NCBI GenBank assembly: GCA_045603545.1
Contig: JAZUMG010000021.1
Span: forward strand, 1-7,697
DNA: 7,697 bases
Direction: 5' to 3'
From: CAAGNP01 sp045603545
GTDB taxonomy: Bacteria; Bacteroidota; Bacteroidia; Bacteroidales; UBA932
The translations under genes were made by a program, and so were the position numbers. Shown here piece after piece: positions 1 through 6,387 of this stretch. Below the pieces are notes generated by a model. It was not told the DNA's origin, did no database searches, and saw only the letters and a list, made by a program, of their open reading frames with translations. Each line of letters begins with the position of its first letter. Position 1 is the stretch's first letter.

Positions 1-125
1 CTGCCGGGCATCGAGCCGATATAGGTCTTTCTGTGACCTCTGATCTCCGCTTCGTCATGAACGCCGCCGAGAGAAATTCTCACGAACTTTCTGTTCAACG
101 CCTTTGCGATAGACATTGCAATAGA
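1..125 (-). other. Lon (LonA) ATPase-domain segment joined in frame to ftsH at Walker A; probable chimera
   Basis: After the shared GPPGTGKT motif (149-126) the frame reads SIAMSIAKALNRKFVRIS, then LGGVHDEAEIRGHR and TYIGSMPG. These are hallmark residues of the LonA AAA+ domain; E. coli Lon has SIAKATGRKYVRMALGGVRDEAEIRGHRRTYIGSMPG-type sequence at this place. FtsH should instead continue with LLAKA(V/I)AGEA and a GSDFVEMFVGVGASRVRD block, and neither is present. The switch lies inside the stretch where both families agree (about 152-126). The segment is cut by the window edge after 41 residues. That it is Lon sequence is seen directly; that it arose by misassembly or chimeric reads, not by a real gene fusion, is inference. 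Confidence 0.85.
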
Positions 126-911
126 CGTCTTACCTGTACCCGGAGGGCCTACAAGGAGTGCACCCTTAGGAATCTTGCCGCCGAGAGCGGTGTATTTTTT
201 AGGGTTCTTGAGGAAGTCAACAATCTCCATAACCTCCACCTTTGCCTCCTCCAGACCAGCTACATCCTTGAATGTAACCTTTACATTGTTCTCTTTTTCG
301 TATAGTTTGGCCTGTGATTTCCCTACGCTGAAAATACCTCCACCGCCACCTTGGCCACCGCCCATCCCTTTCTGCATGGGGCGGAACATGATAAACCAGA
401 GGATTCCGAAAATCAGCAGAGGGAAGATGAACCATTCGAGAATCTTTCCAAAATAGTTCTCTCTGGTCTCTGTAGTGAGGACAAACCTCTGGTCTACAGG
501 TAGTGACAAACGTGCCTCCTCGAAATTCTCCTCTGCATTGAAGTTTGGAGATACAAGGAAAAAGAAGTGTGGACCCATAGAAGGCTCTCTCCCTCCGAAA
601 TATTTGTTCACATATTTGGAAAGACTGTCCTTCTGGATGTAAACTTCAGCCCTCTGGAGGTTTGTGATGTAGGTGATTTTCTCCACATCACCGCCTGGGA
701 TCATCTGCTCCTTCACTGTGAGCCACTCAGTCTTCACAGGGTCGGCAGAGCCGTACATCCTGAACACAAAACCGAGGGCGAGAATAACAAAAAAGTAGAT
801 CCACATAAAGTTGAACCTGGGACCTTTTTTGTTATTTGAGTTCTGAGGCCTCTTTGGTTGGGGCCTCTTGTCATTAAGTGGTTTCCTGTCGTTATTCTGA
901 TTAGTCGTCAT
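1..911 (-). CDS. ftsH: ATP-dependent zinc metalloprotease FtsH, N-terminal part, with a Lon-like 3' end (partial, runs off the window)
   Basis: FtsH is a membrane-anchored AAA+ protease that degrades membrane and short-lived cytosolic proteins. 303 codons are visible. Residues 1-34 are a polar Asn/Lys/Pro/Arg-rich cytosolic tail. TM1 is about 35-50, an extracytoplasmic domain spans about 51-157, and TM2 is about 158-176. A glycine-rich linker follows (184-192), then the start of the AAA module with VTFKDVAGLEEAK (212-224), FLKNPKKY, GGKIPKGALLVGPPGTGKT and Walker A at 255-262. All of this is standard for Bacteroidota FtsH. From residue 263 onward the sequence is no longer FtsH but Lon (separate entry), although the frame stays open. 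The Walker B, SRH and HEXXH protease motifs expected of FtsH are therefore not seen. The ATG at 911 overlaps the end of rsfS by 11 bp, so the two are co-transcribed and probably translationally coupled. The N-terminal identity is secure; the true 3' part of the gene is not known from this window. Confidence 0.9.
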   Translation of the reverse strand, partial: MTTNQNNDRKPLNDKRPQPKRPQNSNNKKGPRFNFMWIYFFVILALGFVFRMYGSADPVKTEWLTVKEQMIPGGDVEKITYITNLQRAEVYIQKDSLSKYVNKYFGGREPSMGPHFFFLVSPNFNAEENFEEARLSLPVDQRFVLTTETRENYFGKILEWFIFPLLIFGILWFIMFRPMQKGMGGGQGGGGGIFSVGKSQAKLYEKENNVKVTFKDVAGLEEAKVEVMEIVDFLKNPKKYTALGGKIPKGALLVGPPGTGKTSIAMSIAKALNRKFVRISLGGVHDEAEIRGHRKTYIGSMPG

Positions 912-1254
912 ATTCGTCTTTATAGTCTTTACGGATAGCGTCGGCCCAGAGATCCTCGAGCCTGTAGAAGTTTCTGTACTCTGTAAGGAAAACGTGCACT
1001 ACAATATCATCGTAGTCAAGAATCACCCAGAATCCGTTCTCTTTGCCCTGCATTCTGCGTAGTTTTCTCTGACCTTTTTCCCACATCATATCTTCGATGT
1101 TATCTGAAATAGCTGCTACAGCTGTAGTCGAATCTGCATTACAAATCACGAAATGGTCGGCAATGGCTGCACCTATTTTGCGTAAATCAAGGGCACATAC
1201 ATTTTTTGCCTTTTTGTCGAGCATTGCTTCTGCAATAATGTCAATTTCTTTCAT
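901..1254 (-). CDS. rsfS: Ribosomal silencing factor RsfS (YbeB/Iojap family)
   Basis: RsfS binds ribosomal protein uL14 on the 50S subunit and blocks joining of the 30S subunit when nutrients are short. At 117 residues it is the usual length for the family. Iojap-domain signatures are visible: DLR at 23-25, ADHFVICNA at 32-40 (family pattern ADyFVIcsg), WVILDYDDIVVHVF at 76-89 and FYRLEDLW at 96-103. The C-terminus is acidic and lysine-rich. The ATG at 1254 is preceded by an A-rich leader with no clear Shine-Dalgarno, as is normal in this phylum, and lies about 20 nt from a TAnnTTTG box. It is the first gene of an rsfS-ftsH operon and overlaps ftsH by 11 bp, a gene order I recall from other Bacteroidota. 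It is divergent from birA. Confidence 0.95.
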   Translation of the reverse strand: MKEIDIIAEAMLDKKAKNVCALDLRKIGAAIADHFVICNADSTTAVAAISDNIEDMMWEKGQRKLRRMQGKENGFWVILDYDDIVVHVFLTEYRNFYRLEDLWADAIRKDYKDEYDD

Positions 1255-1264
1255 TTATTATTTC

Positions 1265-1272
1265 TATTTTTG
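1265..1272 (+). promoter_or_regulatory. Candidate -7 promoter box for birA
   Basis: TATTTTTG fits the Bacteroidota -7 consensus TAnnTTTG and lies 33 bp upstream of the birA ATG. No TTTG -33 element is found 19 bp upstream, so support is from the -7 box and position only. Confidence 0.45.
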
Positions 1273-1277
1273 TCCGA

Positions 1278-1285
1278 CAAAGATA
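1278..1285 (-). promoter_or_regulatory. Candidate -7 promoter box for the rsfS-ftsH operon
   Basis: On the minus strand TATCTTTG matches TAnnTTTG and lies 23 bp upstream of the rsfS ATG. A -33 TTTG at the right spacing is not present. The box is only 5 bp from the opposing birA box, so the predicted start of each transcript falls within or next to the other promoter's box. Confidence 0.5.
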
Positions 1286-1305
1286 CTGCAAATTTTTGAC
1301 CATTT

Positions 1306-2118
1306 ATGACAGATGTGACAGTAAATTGGCTAAAGGAGACAGATTCCACAAACAGTCTGGCACACAGATGCAGACACGAGGCATCGGATTTCACAGTATG
1401 GGCTGCAGAATTCCAGACTGCAGGGAGGGGACAGAGGGGTAACTCATGGGAGAGCGCCAAGGGTGAAAACCTCACATTCTCCATCCTGTTCAAACCAGAA
1501 AACTTCCTATCTATCAGACAGTTTGAGTTATCCCAGGTGGTTGCTCTCGGAGTAGTGGATTACCTTGCCGCCAAGGGGATTGAAGCTAAAATAAAGTGGC
1601 CCAACGACATCTACGTAGAGGACAGAAAAATTTGTGGAATCCTTATTGAGAATGTCCTTTCGGGTGCCACATTGTCAGTCTGTATTGCAGGCATCGGTGT
1701 CAATCTTAACCAGACTGTTTTCCGGAGCGATGCGCCCAATCCGACATCCCTATTGCTGGAGATGCAGCGATCGGGTGCCCCCTCTGTCGGACCGCTGAAC
1801 GACAGAAAGGAACTTGTACTTCTTCTACAGAAGATCGCGGCACTGTACCTCCCGCTTACTCAGAAGATTTCAGATTTGAACGGACCCGTTCCTGAATCTT
1901 TCCCGGCACTTCTGGAGGAGAGATACCTCTCTGTTCTATACAGACTCAATGAACTCCACCCCTATGTGGACCTCACCACCGGCGAGACCTTCCGCGGCTA
2001 CATTCGGGGGATCGAAAAAAACGCCTGCCTCCGTATCGAAACAGAGACAGGCACCATCAAATCCTTCGCCTTCAAAGAGTTGAAGTATATTATTTCTCAG
2101 CAAGGAGATTCCCTGTAA
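1306..2118 (+). CDS. birA: Biotin--[acetyl-CoA-carboxylase] ligase (monofunctional BirA)
   Basis: It activates biotin with ATP to biotinyl-5'-AMP and transfers it to the biotin carboxyl carrier protein and other biotin-dependent enzymes in the cytosol. The BPL/LplA catalytic domain is intact: TDSTN at 12-16, the adenylate-binding loop AGRGQRGNSW at 39-48, KWPND at 97-101, the catalytic lysine region K108-ICGILIE, and GIGVNLN at 129-135. A small C-terminal domain follows (about 220-265). The protein has 270 residues and starts directly with the catalytic domain. The N-terminal helix-turn-helix of E. coli-type BirA is absent, so it should not act as a DNA-binding repressor. The start is the first ATG after the promoter region and no Shine-Dalgarno is evident. 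Its 3' end overlaps the convergent clpX by 29 bp. Confidence 0.95.
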   Translation: MTDVTVNWLKETDSTNSLAHRCRHEASDFTVWAAEFQTAGRGQRGNSWESAKGENLTFSILFKPENFLSIRQFELSQVVALGVVDYLAAKGIEAKIKWPNDIYVEDRKICGILIENVLSGATLSVCIAGIGVNLNQTVFRSDAPNPTSLLLEMQRSGAPSVGPLNDRKELVLLLQKIAALYLPLTQKISDLNGPVPESFPALLEERYLSVLYRLNELHPYVDLTTGETFRGYIRGIEKNACLRIETETGTIKSFAFKELKYIISQQGDSL

Positions 2119-3343
2119 ACTGAGCCACTTTCTCCTTTGCATATTTGAGGTCAATGGTAAGCTTCTTCTTGCCACTGCCAGGAATCTCATACATAGAGTC
2201 AAGGAGGATGGCCTCACATATTGATCTGAGACCACGGGCTCCGAGTTTGTATTGGATAGCTGTCTCGACAATGAAGTCAAGTACATCATTTTTCACCACC
2301 AACTCTACCCCATCCATCTCAAACATCTTCACATACTGTTTGATAAGGGCATTCTTAGGTTCAGTCAGAATTCTTAGCAATGCCTCTTTATCCAAAGGAT
2401 TCAGGAAGGTCAACACAGGGAGACGGCCGATGATCTCAGGGATAAGACCATATGAACGGAGATCCTGAGGGGCGATATACTGGAGAAGGTTCTCCTTGTC
2501 GATAGACTCATTCTTCTTTTGTGCGCCATAACCCACTACAGATGTATTGAGCCTCTGGGCAATTTTCCTCTCGATACCCTCAAACGCACCTCCGCAAATG
2601 AAAAGGATGTTCTTGGTATCTACCGCAATCATCTTCTGGTCTGGGTGCTTGCGTCCACCCTGTGGAGGCACATTGACAATGCTACCCTCGAGAAGCTTGA
2701 GCATCGCCTGCTGCACACCCTCACCCGAGACATCACGAGTGATAGAAGGGTTGTCGCTTTTGCGGGCAATCTTGTCTATCTCATCGATAAATACGATACC
2801 TCTCTGAGCCTTCTCCACATTGTAGTCAGATGCCTGAAGGAGTCTGGTAAGGATGGTCTCCACATCCTCACCCACATAACCTGCCTCGGTAAGCACTGTA
2901 GCGTCCACTATAGCAAAAGGGACATTGAGCATCTTGGCAATGGTTCTGGCAAGGAGGGTCTTGCCGGTACCGGTGGCACCCACGAGAAGGATATTGGATT
3001 TCTCAAGTTCGAGTTCATCGCTTTTTGGAGAATTTATCCTTTTATAGTGATTGTAAACTGCCACAGAGAGAAACTTCTTCGCATCGTCCTGACCAATAAC
3101 ATACTGGTCCAGAAATGCTGTAATCTCCTTAGGGGTCATCAGAAGTGTCTCATTCTCCTCTGCCCCACCCTTTCTGGATGGCGATTTGACAGCTACTTCC
3201 TCACCGAAAGCCTGCTGCACATACTGCGACACGGTAAGGGCACAATCCACACATATTGTGGCATCACCTGCACCCATAAACATATCCACCTGGTCGCTGC
3301 CCCTTCCACAGAAGCTGCACCTTTCCACCTTCTTCTTGCTCAT
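2090..3343 (-). CDS. clpX: ATP-dependent Clp protease ATP-binding subunit ClpX
   Basis: ClpX is the AAA+ unfoldase that forms a hexamer, unfolds tagged substrates and threads them into ClpP. The 417 residues are typical. The N-terminal zinc-binding domain has C9, C12, C31 and C34. Walker A GATGTGKT is at 122-129, the pore-1 loop GYVG at 155-158, Walker B IVFIDEID at 183-190, the RKH substrate loop at 231-233 and the sensor-2 motif GARGLR at 368-373. All are intact. The loop that docks on ClpP (IGF in E. coli) reads VGY at about 270-272, a conservative variant. The gene starts 12 bp after the clpP stop; an AAGG about 8 nt before the ATG may serve as ribosome binding site. It is the last gene of tig-clpP-clpX, and no terminator is visible before the convergent birA overlap. 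Confidence 0.98.
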   Translation of the reverse strand: MSKKKVERCSFCGRGSDQVDMFMGAGDATICVDCALTVSQYVQQAFGEEVAVKSPSRKGGAEENETLLMTPKEITAFLDQYVIGQDDAKKFLSVAVYNHYKRINSPKSDELELEKSNILLVGATGTGKTLLARTIAKMLNVPFAIVDATVLTEAGYVGEDVETILTRLLQASDYNVEKAQRGIVFIDEIDKIARKSDNPSITRDVSGEGVQQAMLKLLEGSIVNVPPQGGRKHPDQKMIAVDTKNILFICGGAFEGIERKIAQRLNTSVVGYGAQKKNESIDKENLLQYIAPQDLRSYGLIPEIIGRLPVLTFLNPLDKEALLRILTEPKNALIKQYVKMFEMDGVELVVKNDVLDFIVETAIQYKLGARGLRSICEAILLDSMYEIPGSGKKKLTIDLKYAKEKVAQFTGNLLAEK

Positions 3344-3355
3344 ATATTGCCTTAA

Positions 3356-4024
3356 TTATTTGGTACGGCTCAGAATTGAGTCAATCATACCATATTTGAC
3401 AGCCTCCTCGGCACTCATCCAATAGTCGCGGTCAGCATCCTTTTCGATCTGCTTCACCGACTTGCCGGAGTGATGTGAGATAATATCGTACAACTCCCCT
3501 TTGAGTTTCTTTATTTCGCGTGCCGCAATCTCAATGTCGGACGCCTGTCCCTCTGCACCACCCATTGGCTGGTGGATGAGAACGCGGGAGTGGGGAAGAG
3601 CAGTTCTCTTCCCCTTTGCACCTGCGGTCAATAGGACTGCAGCCATCGAAGCGGCCATACCTGTGCAGATAGTAGCCACATCTGGTGAAACAAGCTGCAT
3701 TGTATCGTAGATACCAAGCCCTGCATATACCATTCCGCCAGGGGAGTTCAAATAGAGCTGAATATCGGCGGTAGGATCAGTTGACTCCAGGAAAAGGAGC
3801 TGGGCCTGGATAATGTTTGCCACATCGGTATCAATCCCTACACCCAGGAAGATAATGCGGTCCATCATCAATCTTGAGAAAACATCCATAGTGGCCACAT
3901 TGAGCTGCCTCTCCTCAATAATAGTAGGATTTATATAGCCAGCATACACCTTTGAATATTTGTCAAGGGAGGTGCTGCTGATTCCAAGGTGACCTTTTGC
4001 GTACTTTTCAAATTCTGTTGCCAT
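3356..4024 (-). CDS. clpP: ATP-dependent Clp protease proteolytic subunit ClpP
   Basis: ClpP is a serine peptidase (family S14) forming a tetradecameric barrel that degrades substrates delivered by ClpX. The catalytic triad is visible: Ser126 in TGMAAS (121-126), His151 in VLIHQPMGG and Asp200 in DRDYW. The SPGG oxyanion region is at 94-97. It has 222 residues. The N-terminus before the conserved MDVFSRLMMDRIIFLG (46-61) is about 45 residues, longer than the short E. coli propeptide; I recall similar N-terminal extensions in Bacteroidales ClpP, so the ATG at 4024 is probably right. It lies between tig (62-bp gap) and clpX (12-bp gap), the classical tig-clpP-clpX order, and is probably expressed from the tig promoter, since I see no convincing promoter in the 62-bp gap. 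Confidence 0.98.
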   Translation of the reverse strand: MATEFEKYAKGHLGISSTSLDKYSKVYAGYINPTIIEERQLNVATMDVFSRLMMDRIIFLGVGIDTDVANIIQAQLLFLESTDPTADIQLYLNSPGGMVYAGLGIYDTMQLVSPDVATICTGMAASMAAVLLTAGAKGKRTALPHSRVLIHQPMGGAEGQASDIEIAAREIKKLKGELYDIISHHSGKSVKQIEKDADRDYWMSAEEAVKYGMIDSILSRTK

Positions 4025-4086
4025 AATCTCTAAGTTTTATTGTTCTATGGATATATACGGAATTGAGTTCCAAATGTTACAGACAA

Positions 4087-5409
4087 TTACTGCAATTTCT
4101 GGAATTTGTCAAGAGAGATTTTCTTCTTCTCGATAGTCACTACGCTGCGAACATAGTCAAGAACTTTGGTCTCTTCCACTTTCTCGTAGATTCTGCGACC
4201 CTCGTTCTCGTTAGCGATAAGGCTCTCAGCGTGTTTAACTAGGTACTCCTCCGGTACGTTTGGAATACCGTAAGAAGCGAACTGGTATTTTGCAAGTTTC
4301 TTAGCCTGCTCAAGCATATCCTCTTTCTTGATCTCAAGATTCTGCTCTTTGATGATTCTCTGGGTGATGGTCTGCCAACGGAAATCTTTAGCAAATGCAG
4401 GGAACTCCTGCTCGATCTGCTCCATAGTGAATTTACCCTGGTTAGCAGCGAAAAGCCATCTCTTCATGAAATCCTCAGGAAGGGCGATGTTTGCTTTGTT
4501 GATGATATACTCGCGAGCGTCAAGGATGAATCTGTAGTCAGTCTCCTCTGCATACTCTGCAGCCATTCTTTCAGCAAGTTTGGCATCGAACTCCTCTTCA
4601 GTCTTAACTGTATCCTTACCGAAAAGCATATCGTAAAGCTCCTGACCAGGAACAGCGTCAACATAGTTCTTAACCTCTACGATGGTGAATTTCCACATAG
4701 GATCCATAGAAGCAAGCTCCTCTTTCTTAACTTTAAGCATAGCTGCACGGTCAGCCTCGTTCACGAATACCTCGTTTACGTTAAGCTCGAATGAGTCACC
4801 GGCTTTCTTACCAAGGAACAAAGCCTTTGAAGCCTCATCCTTGATGGTTCTCATTGCTACATAAGTTTTCTCAACTTTAGTCTCACCCTGCTCGAAGTCA
4901 GCTACGATGAAATCCTCCTCTTTAACTGTCTCGCAGTTCTCGAGTTTGCCGTATTGTTTAAGGATGTTTGATTTGTATTCCTCTTTAGATTTTGCAGTAG
5001 CTGTGATGGTATAGTGAGGGATCACGTCCTCAGCTGTAAGGGTAAGCTCGTAGTTTGGAGCAAGTGCCATATCAAATACGAAAGTGAAGTTCTCACCAGC
5101 AGCCCAGTCATTTTTAGACTCTACCTCCTCGTTTGGAAGTGGCTCACCAAGAATGGTAAGGTTGTTCTCTTTTACATAGTTGTCAAGAGACTCAGAGATA
5201 AGCTCGTTGATAGACTCTACCAAAGCAGACTGGCCGTGAGTCTTCTCTACAAGTGACATAGGAGCCATACCTTTTCTGAAACCTTTGATGTCCACCTCTC
5301 TACGGTACTTGTTAAGAAGTTTTTTCTTTTTGTCTGCGTAGTCTTCTTTGGTGAAATCCATTTGGACTTGAATCATCAAGTCATCCTTTTTAAGTTCTGT
5401 AATGTTCAT
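4087..5409 (-). CDS. tig: Trigger factor (ribosome-associated chaperone)
   Basis: Trigger factor binds near the ribosomal exit tunnel through uL23 and shields nascent chains. It has 440 residues, close to the 432 of E. coli. The ribosome-binding signature GFRKGMAP is at 43-50, followed by SLVEKTHG. The N-terminal domain spans about 1-115. A middle region (about 150-245) occupies the place of the FKBP-type PPIase domain but is strongly diverged; I cannot recognise conserved PPIase active-site motifs there. The helical C-terminal chaperone arms are about 255-440, rich in Glu, Lys and Ala. The ATG at 5409 follows an A-rich leader with no strong Shine-Dalgarno and sits 41 bp from a TACTTTTG box. 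It is the first gene of tig-clpP-clpX, coupling folding with degradation, and is divergent from tpiA. Confidence 0.95.
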   Translation of the reverse strand: MNITELKKDDLMIQVQMDFTKEDYADKKKKLLNKYRREVDIKGFRKGMAPMSLVEKTHGQSALVESINELISESLDNYVKENNLTILGEPLPNEEVESKNDWAAGENFTFVFDMALAPNYELTLTAEDVIPHYTITATAKSKEEYKSNILKQYGKLENCETVKEEDFIVADFEQGETKVEKTYVAMRTIKDEASKALFLGKKAGDSFELNVNEVFVNEADRAAMLKVKKEELASMDPMWKFTIVEVKNYVDAVPGQELYDMLFGKDTVKTEEEFDAKLAERMAAEYAEETDYRFILDAREYIINKANIALPEDFMKRWLFAANQGKFTMEQIEQEFPAFAKDFRWQTITQRIIKEQNLEIKKEDMLEQAKKLAKYQFASYGIPNVPEEYLVKHAESLIANENEGRRIYEKVEETKVLDYVRSVVTIEKKKISLDKFQKLQ

Positions 5410-5450
5410 AGTCGATTATATATTATTTTACTTTTTTCCTAATTAGCCCG

Positions 5451-5458
5451 CAAAAGTA
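5451..5458 (-). promoter_or_regulatory. Candidate -7 promoter box for tig-clpP-clpX
   Basis: On the minus strand TACTTTTG fits TAnnTTTG, 41 bp upstream of the tig ATG and followed by an AT-rich leader. The expected -33 position (about 5478-5481) has no TTTG and overlaps the opposing tpiA -7 box. Confidence 0.55.
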
Positions 5459-5479
5459 TAAATTTTAGTTGAATTTTTC

Positions 5480-5487
5480 TAATTTTG
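5480..5487 (+). promoter_or_regulatory. Candidate -7 promoter box for tpiA
   Basis: TAATTTTG fits TAnnTTTG and lies 39 bp upstream of the tpiA ATG. No good -33 TTTG at 19 bp spacing. The leader between box and gene is A-rich and lacks a Shine-Dalgarno. Confidence 0.55.
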
Positions 5488-5526
5488 CAGCCCCAAATGA
5501 AAGTATTATAAAAATAATAAAAGTAT

Positions 5527-6282
5527 ATGAGAACTAAAATCGTAGCAGGAAACTGGAAAATGAACACAGTTGTCAACGAAGGCAAAGAGCTCGTTGACGG
5601 CATCCTTTCAAAACTTTCTACTGTACCTTCAGATGTACAGCTTATCGTAGCTCCCCCATTCACACACCTTTCAGAAGTAGCATCTAAACTTGCAGGTTCT
5701 TCTATCGCACTTGCAGCTCAGAACTGCGCTGACCATGAGAAAGGGGCATACACAGGTGAGGTATCTGTAGCAATGCTTAAATCAGTTGGCTGCTCATACG
5801 TAATCCTTGGCCACTCAGAGAGAAGAGAGTACTATGGTGAGACATCTGAGACACTTGTCACCAAAGTAAAACTTGCCCTTGCAGCTGGTCTCAAACCTAT
5901 CTTCTGCGTAGGTGAGGTTAAAGACGAGAGAGTTGCCGGCAAACACTTTGAGGTTGTTGGCAAACAGATCGAAGAGGTACTTTTCACCCTTACTGCTGAA
6001 GAGATGGCTCAGGTAGTTATCGCTTACGAACCGGTTTGGGCTATCGGCACAGGTCTAACCGCTACATCAGAGCAGGCACAGGAGATCCACGCATTCATCC
6101 GCAAAGCCCTTGCTGACAAATTCGGCGCAGCACTTGCAGAGGAGATCACCATCCTTTATGGTGGCAGCTGCAAACCTTCAAATGCTCCTGAGCTTTTCGC
6201 TCAGCCTGACATCGACGGCGGTCTTATCGGTGGTGCTGCACTTAAAGCAGAGGACTTCATCGGTATCGCTACATCTTACTAG
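5527..6282 (+). CDS. tpiA: Triose-phosphate isomerase
   Basis: It interconverts dihydroxyacetone phosphate and glyceraldehyde 3-phosphate in glycolysis and gluconeogenesis, as a cytosolic (beta/alpha)8 barrel dimer. It has 251 residues, the normal size. Substrate-binding AGNWKMN is at 7-13 (N9, K11), the electrophile His96 in LGHSERR, the catalytic base Glu168 in AYEPVWAIGTG with mobile loop 6 at about 169-176, and the phosphate-binding YGGSCKP (211-217) and GGLIGGA (231-237). YGGSCKP has Cys where most bacteria have Val; I recall this in other Bacteroidota. Codon choice is strongly biased: 19 of 22 leucines are CTT, suggesting high expression. It is divergent from tig with a facing promoter and is followed by a block of inverted repeats before prmA. 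Confidence 0.98.
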   Translation: MRTKIVAGNWKMNTVVNEGKELVDGILSKLSTVPSDVQLIVAPPFTHLSEVASKLAGSSIALAAQNCADHEKGAYTGEVSVAMLKSVGCSYVILGHSERREYYGETSETLVTKVKLALAAGLKPIFCVGEVKDERVAGKHFEVVGKQIEEVLFTLTAEEMAQVVIAYEPVWAIGTGLTATSEQAQEIHAFIRKALADKFGAALAEEITILYGGSCKPSNAPELFAQPDIDGGLIGGAALKAEDFIGIATSY

Positions 6283-6292
6283 CAGACAAAAC

Positions 6293-6372
6293 GGGCTCGA
6301 AATCATCCGCTTTCCAGCCCAAAACACCAGATTAACACACTTTGGGCTGGAAATGGCCACTTTTCCAGCCCA
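6293..6372. repeat. Alternating inverted repeats between tpiA and prmA (two tandem hairpin units)
   Basis: The 105-bp gap holds four related arms. GGGCTCGAAA (6293-6302) faces TTTCCAGCCC (6311-6320) across an 8-nt loop with one mismatch. TGGGCTGGAAA (6343-6353) faces TTTCCAGCCCA (6362-6372) across an 8-nt loop with full pairing. The middle arms, TTTCCAGCCCAAA (6311-6323) and TTTGGGCTGGAAA (6341-6353), also form a perfect 13-bp inverted repeat with a 17-nt loop. The outer hairpins and the central hairpin exclude each other. The two 29-bp units (6293-6321 and 6344-6372) agree at 22 of 29 positions, so this looks like a duplicated palindrome. Only four Ts follow the last arm, so it is at best a weak terminator. 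Function unknown. Confidence 0.8.
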
Positions 6373-6387
6373 TTTTCATCAAGCAAT

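Noticed and set aside
33..456. Small plus-strand and alternative minus-strand frames over the ftsH start region
   Set aside because: They are shadows; the minus-strand frame starting at 911 carries continuous FtsH and then Lon motifs.
2519..3355. A 278-residue open frame on the plus strand antisense to clpX and the clpP-clpX junction
   Set aside because: It is a shadow of clpX: the protein has no recognisable domain and is rich in His, Cys and Leu, as expected from antisense reading, while clpX on the other strand has every family motif.
4025..4086. Possible internal promoter or hairpin in the tig-clpP gap
   Set aside because: A TTTG is present but no TAnnTTTG box lies 19 bp downstream of it, and the GGAA/TTCC inverted pair is only 4 bp long with no T run.
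6293..6372. CRISPR-like repeat array
   Set aside because: There are only two units, they are palindromic with 22 of 29 identity, separated by 22 bp, and there are no cas genes.
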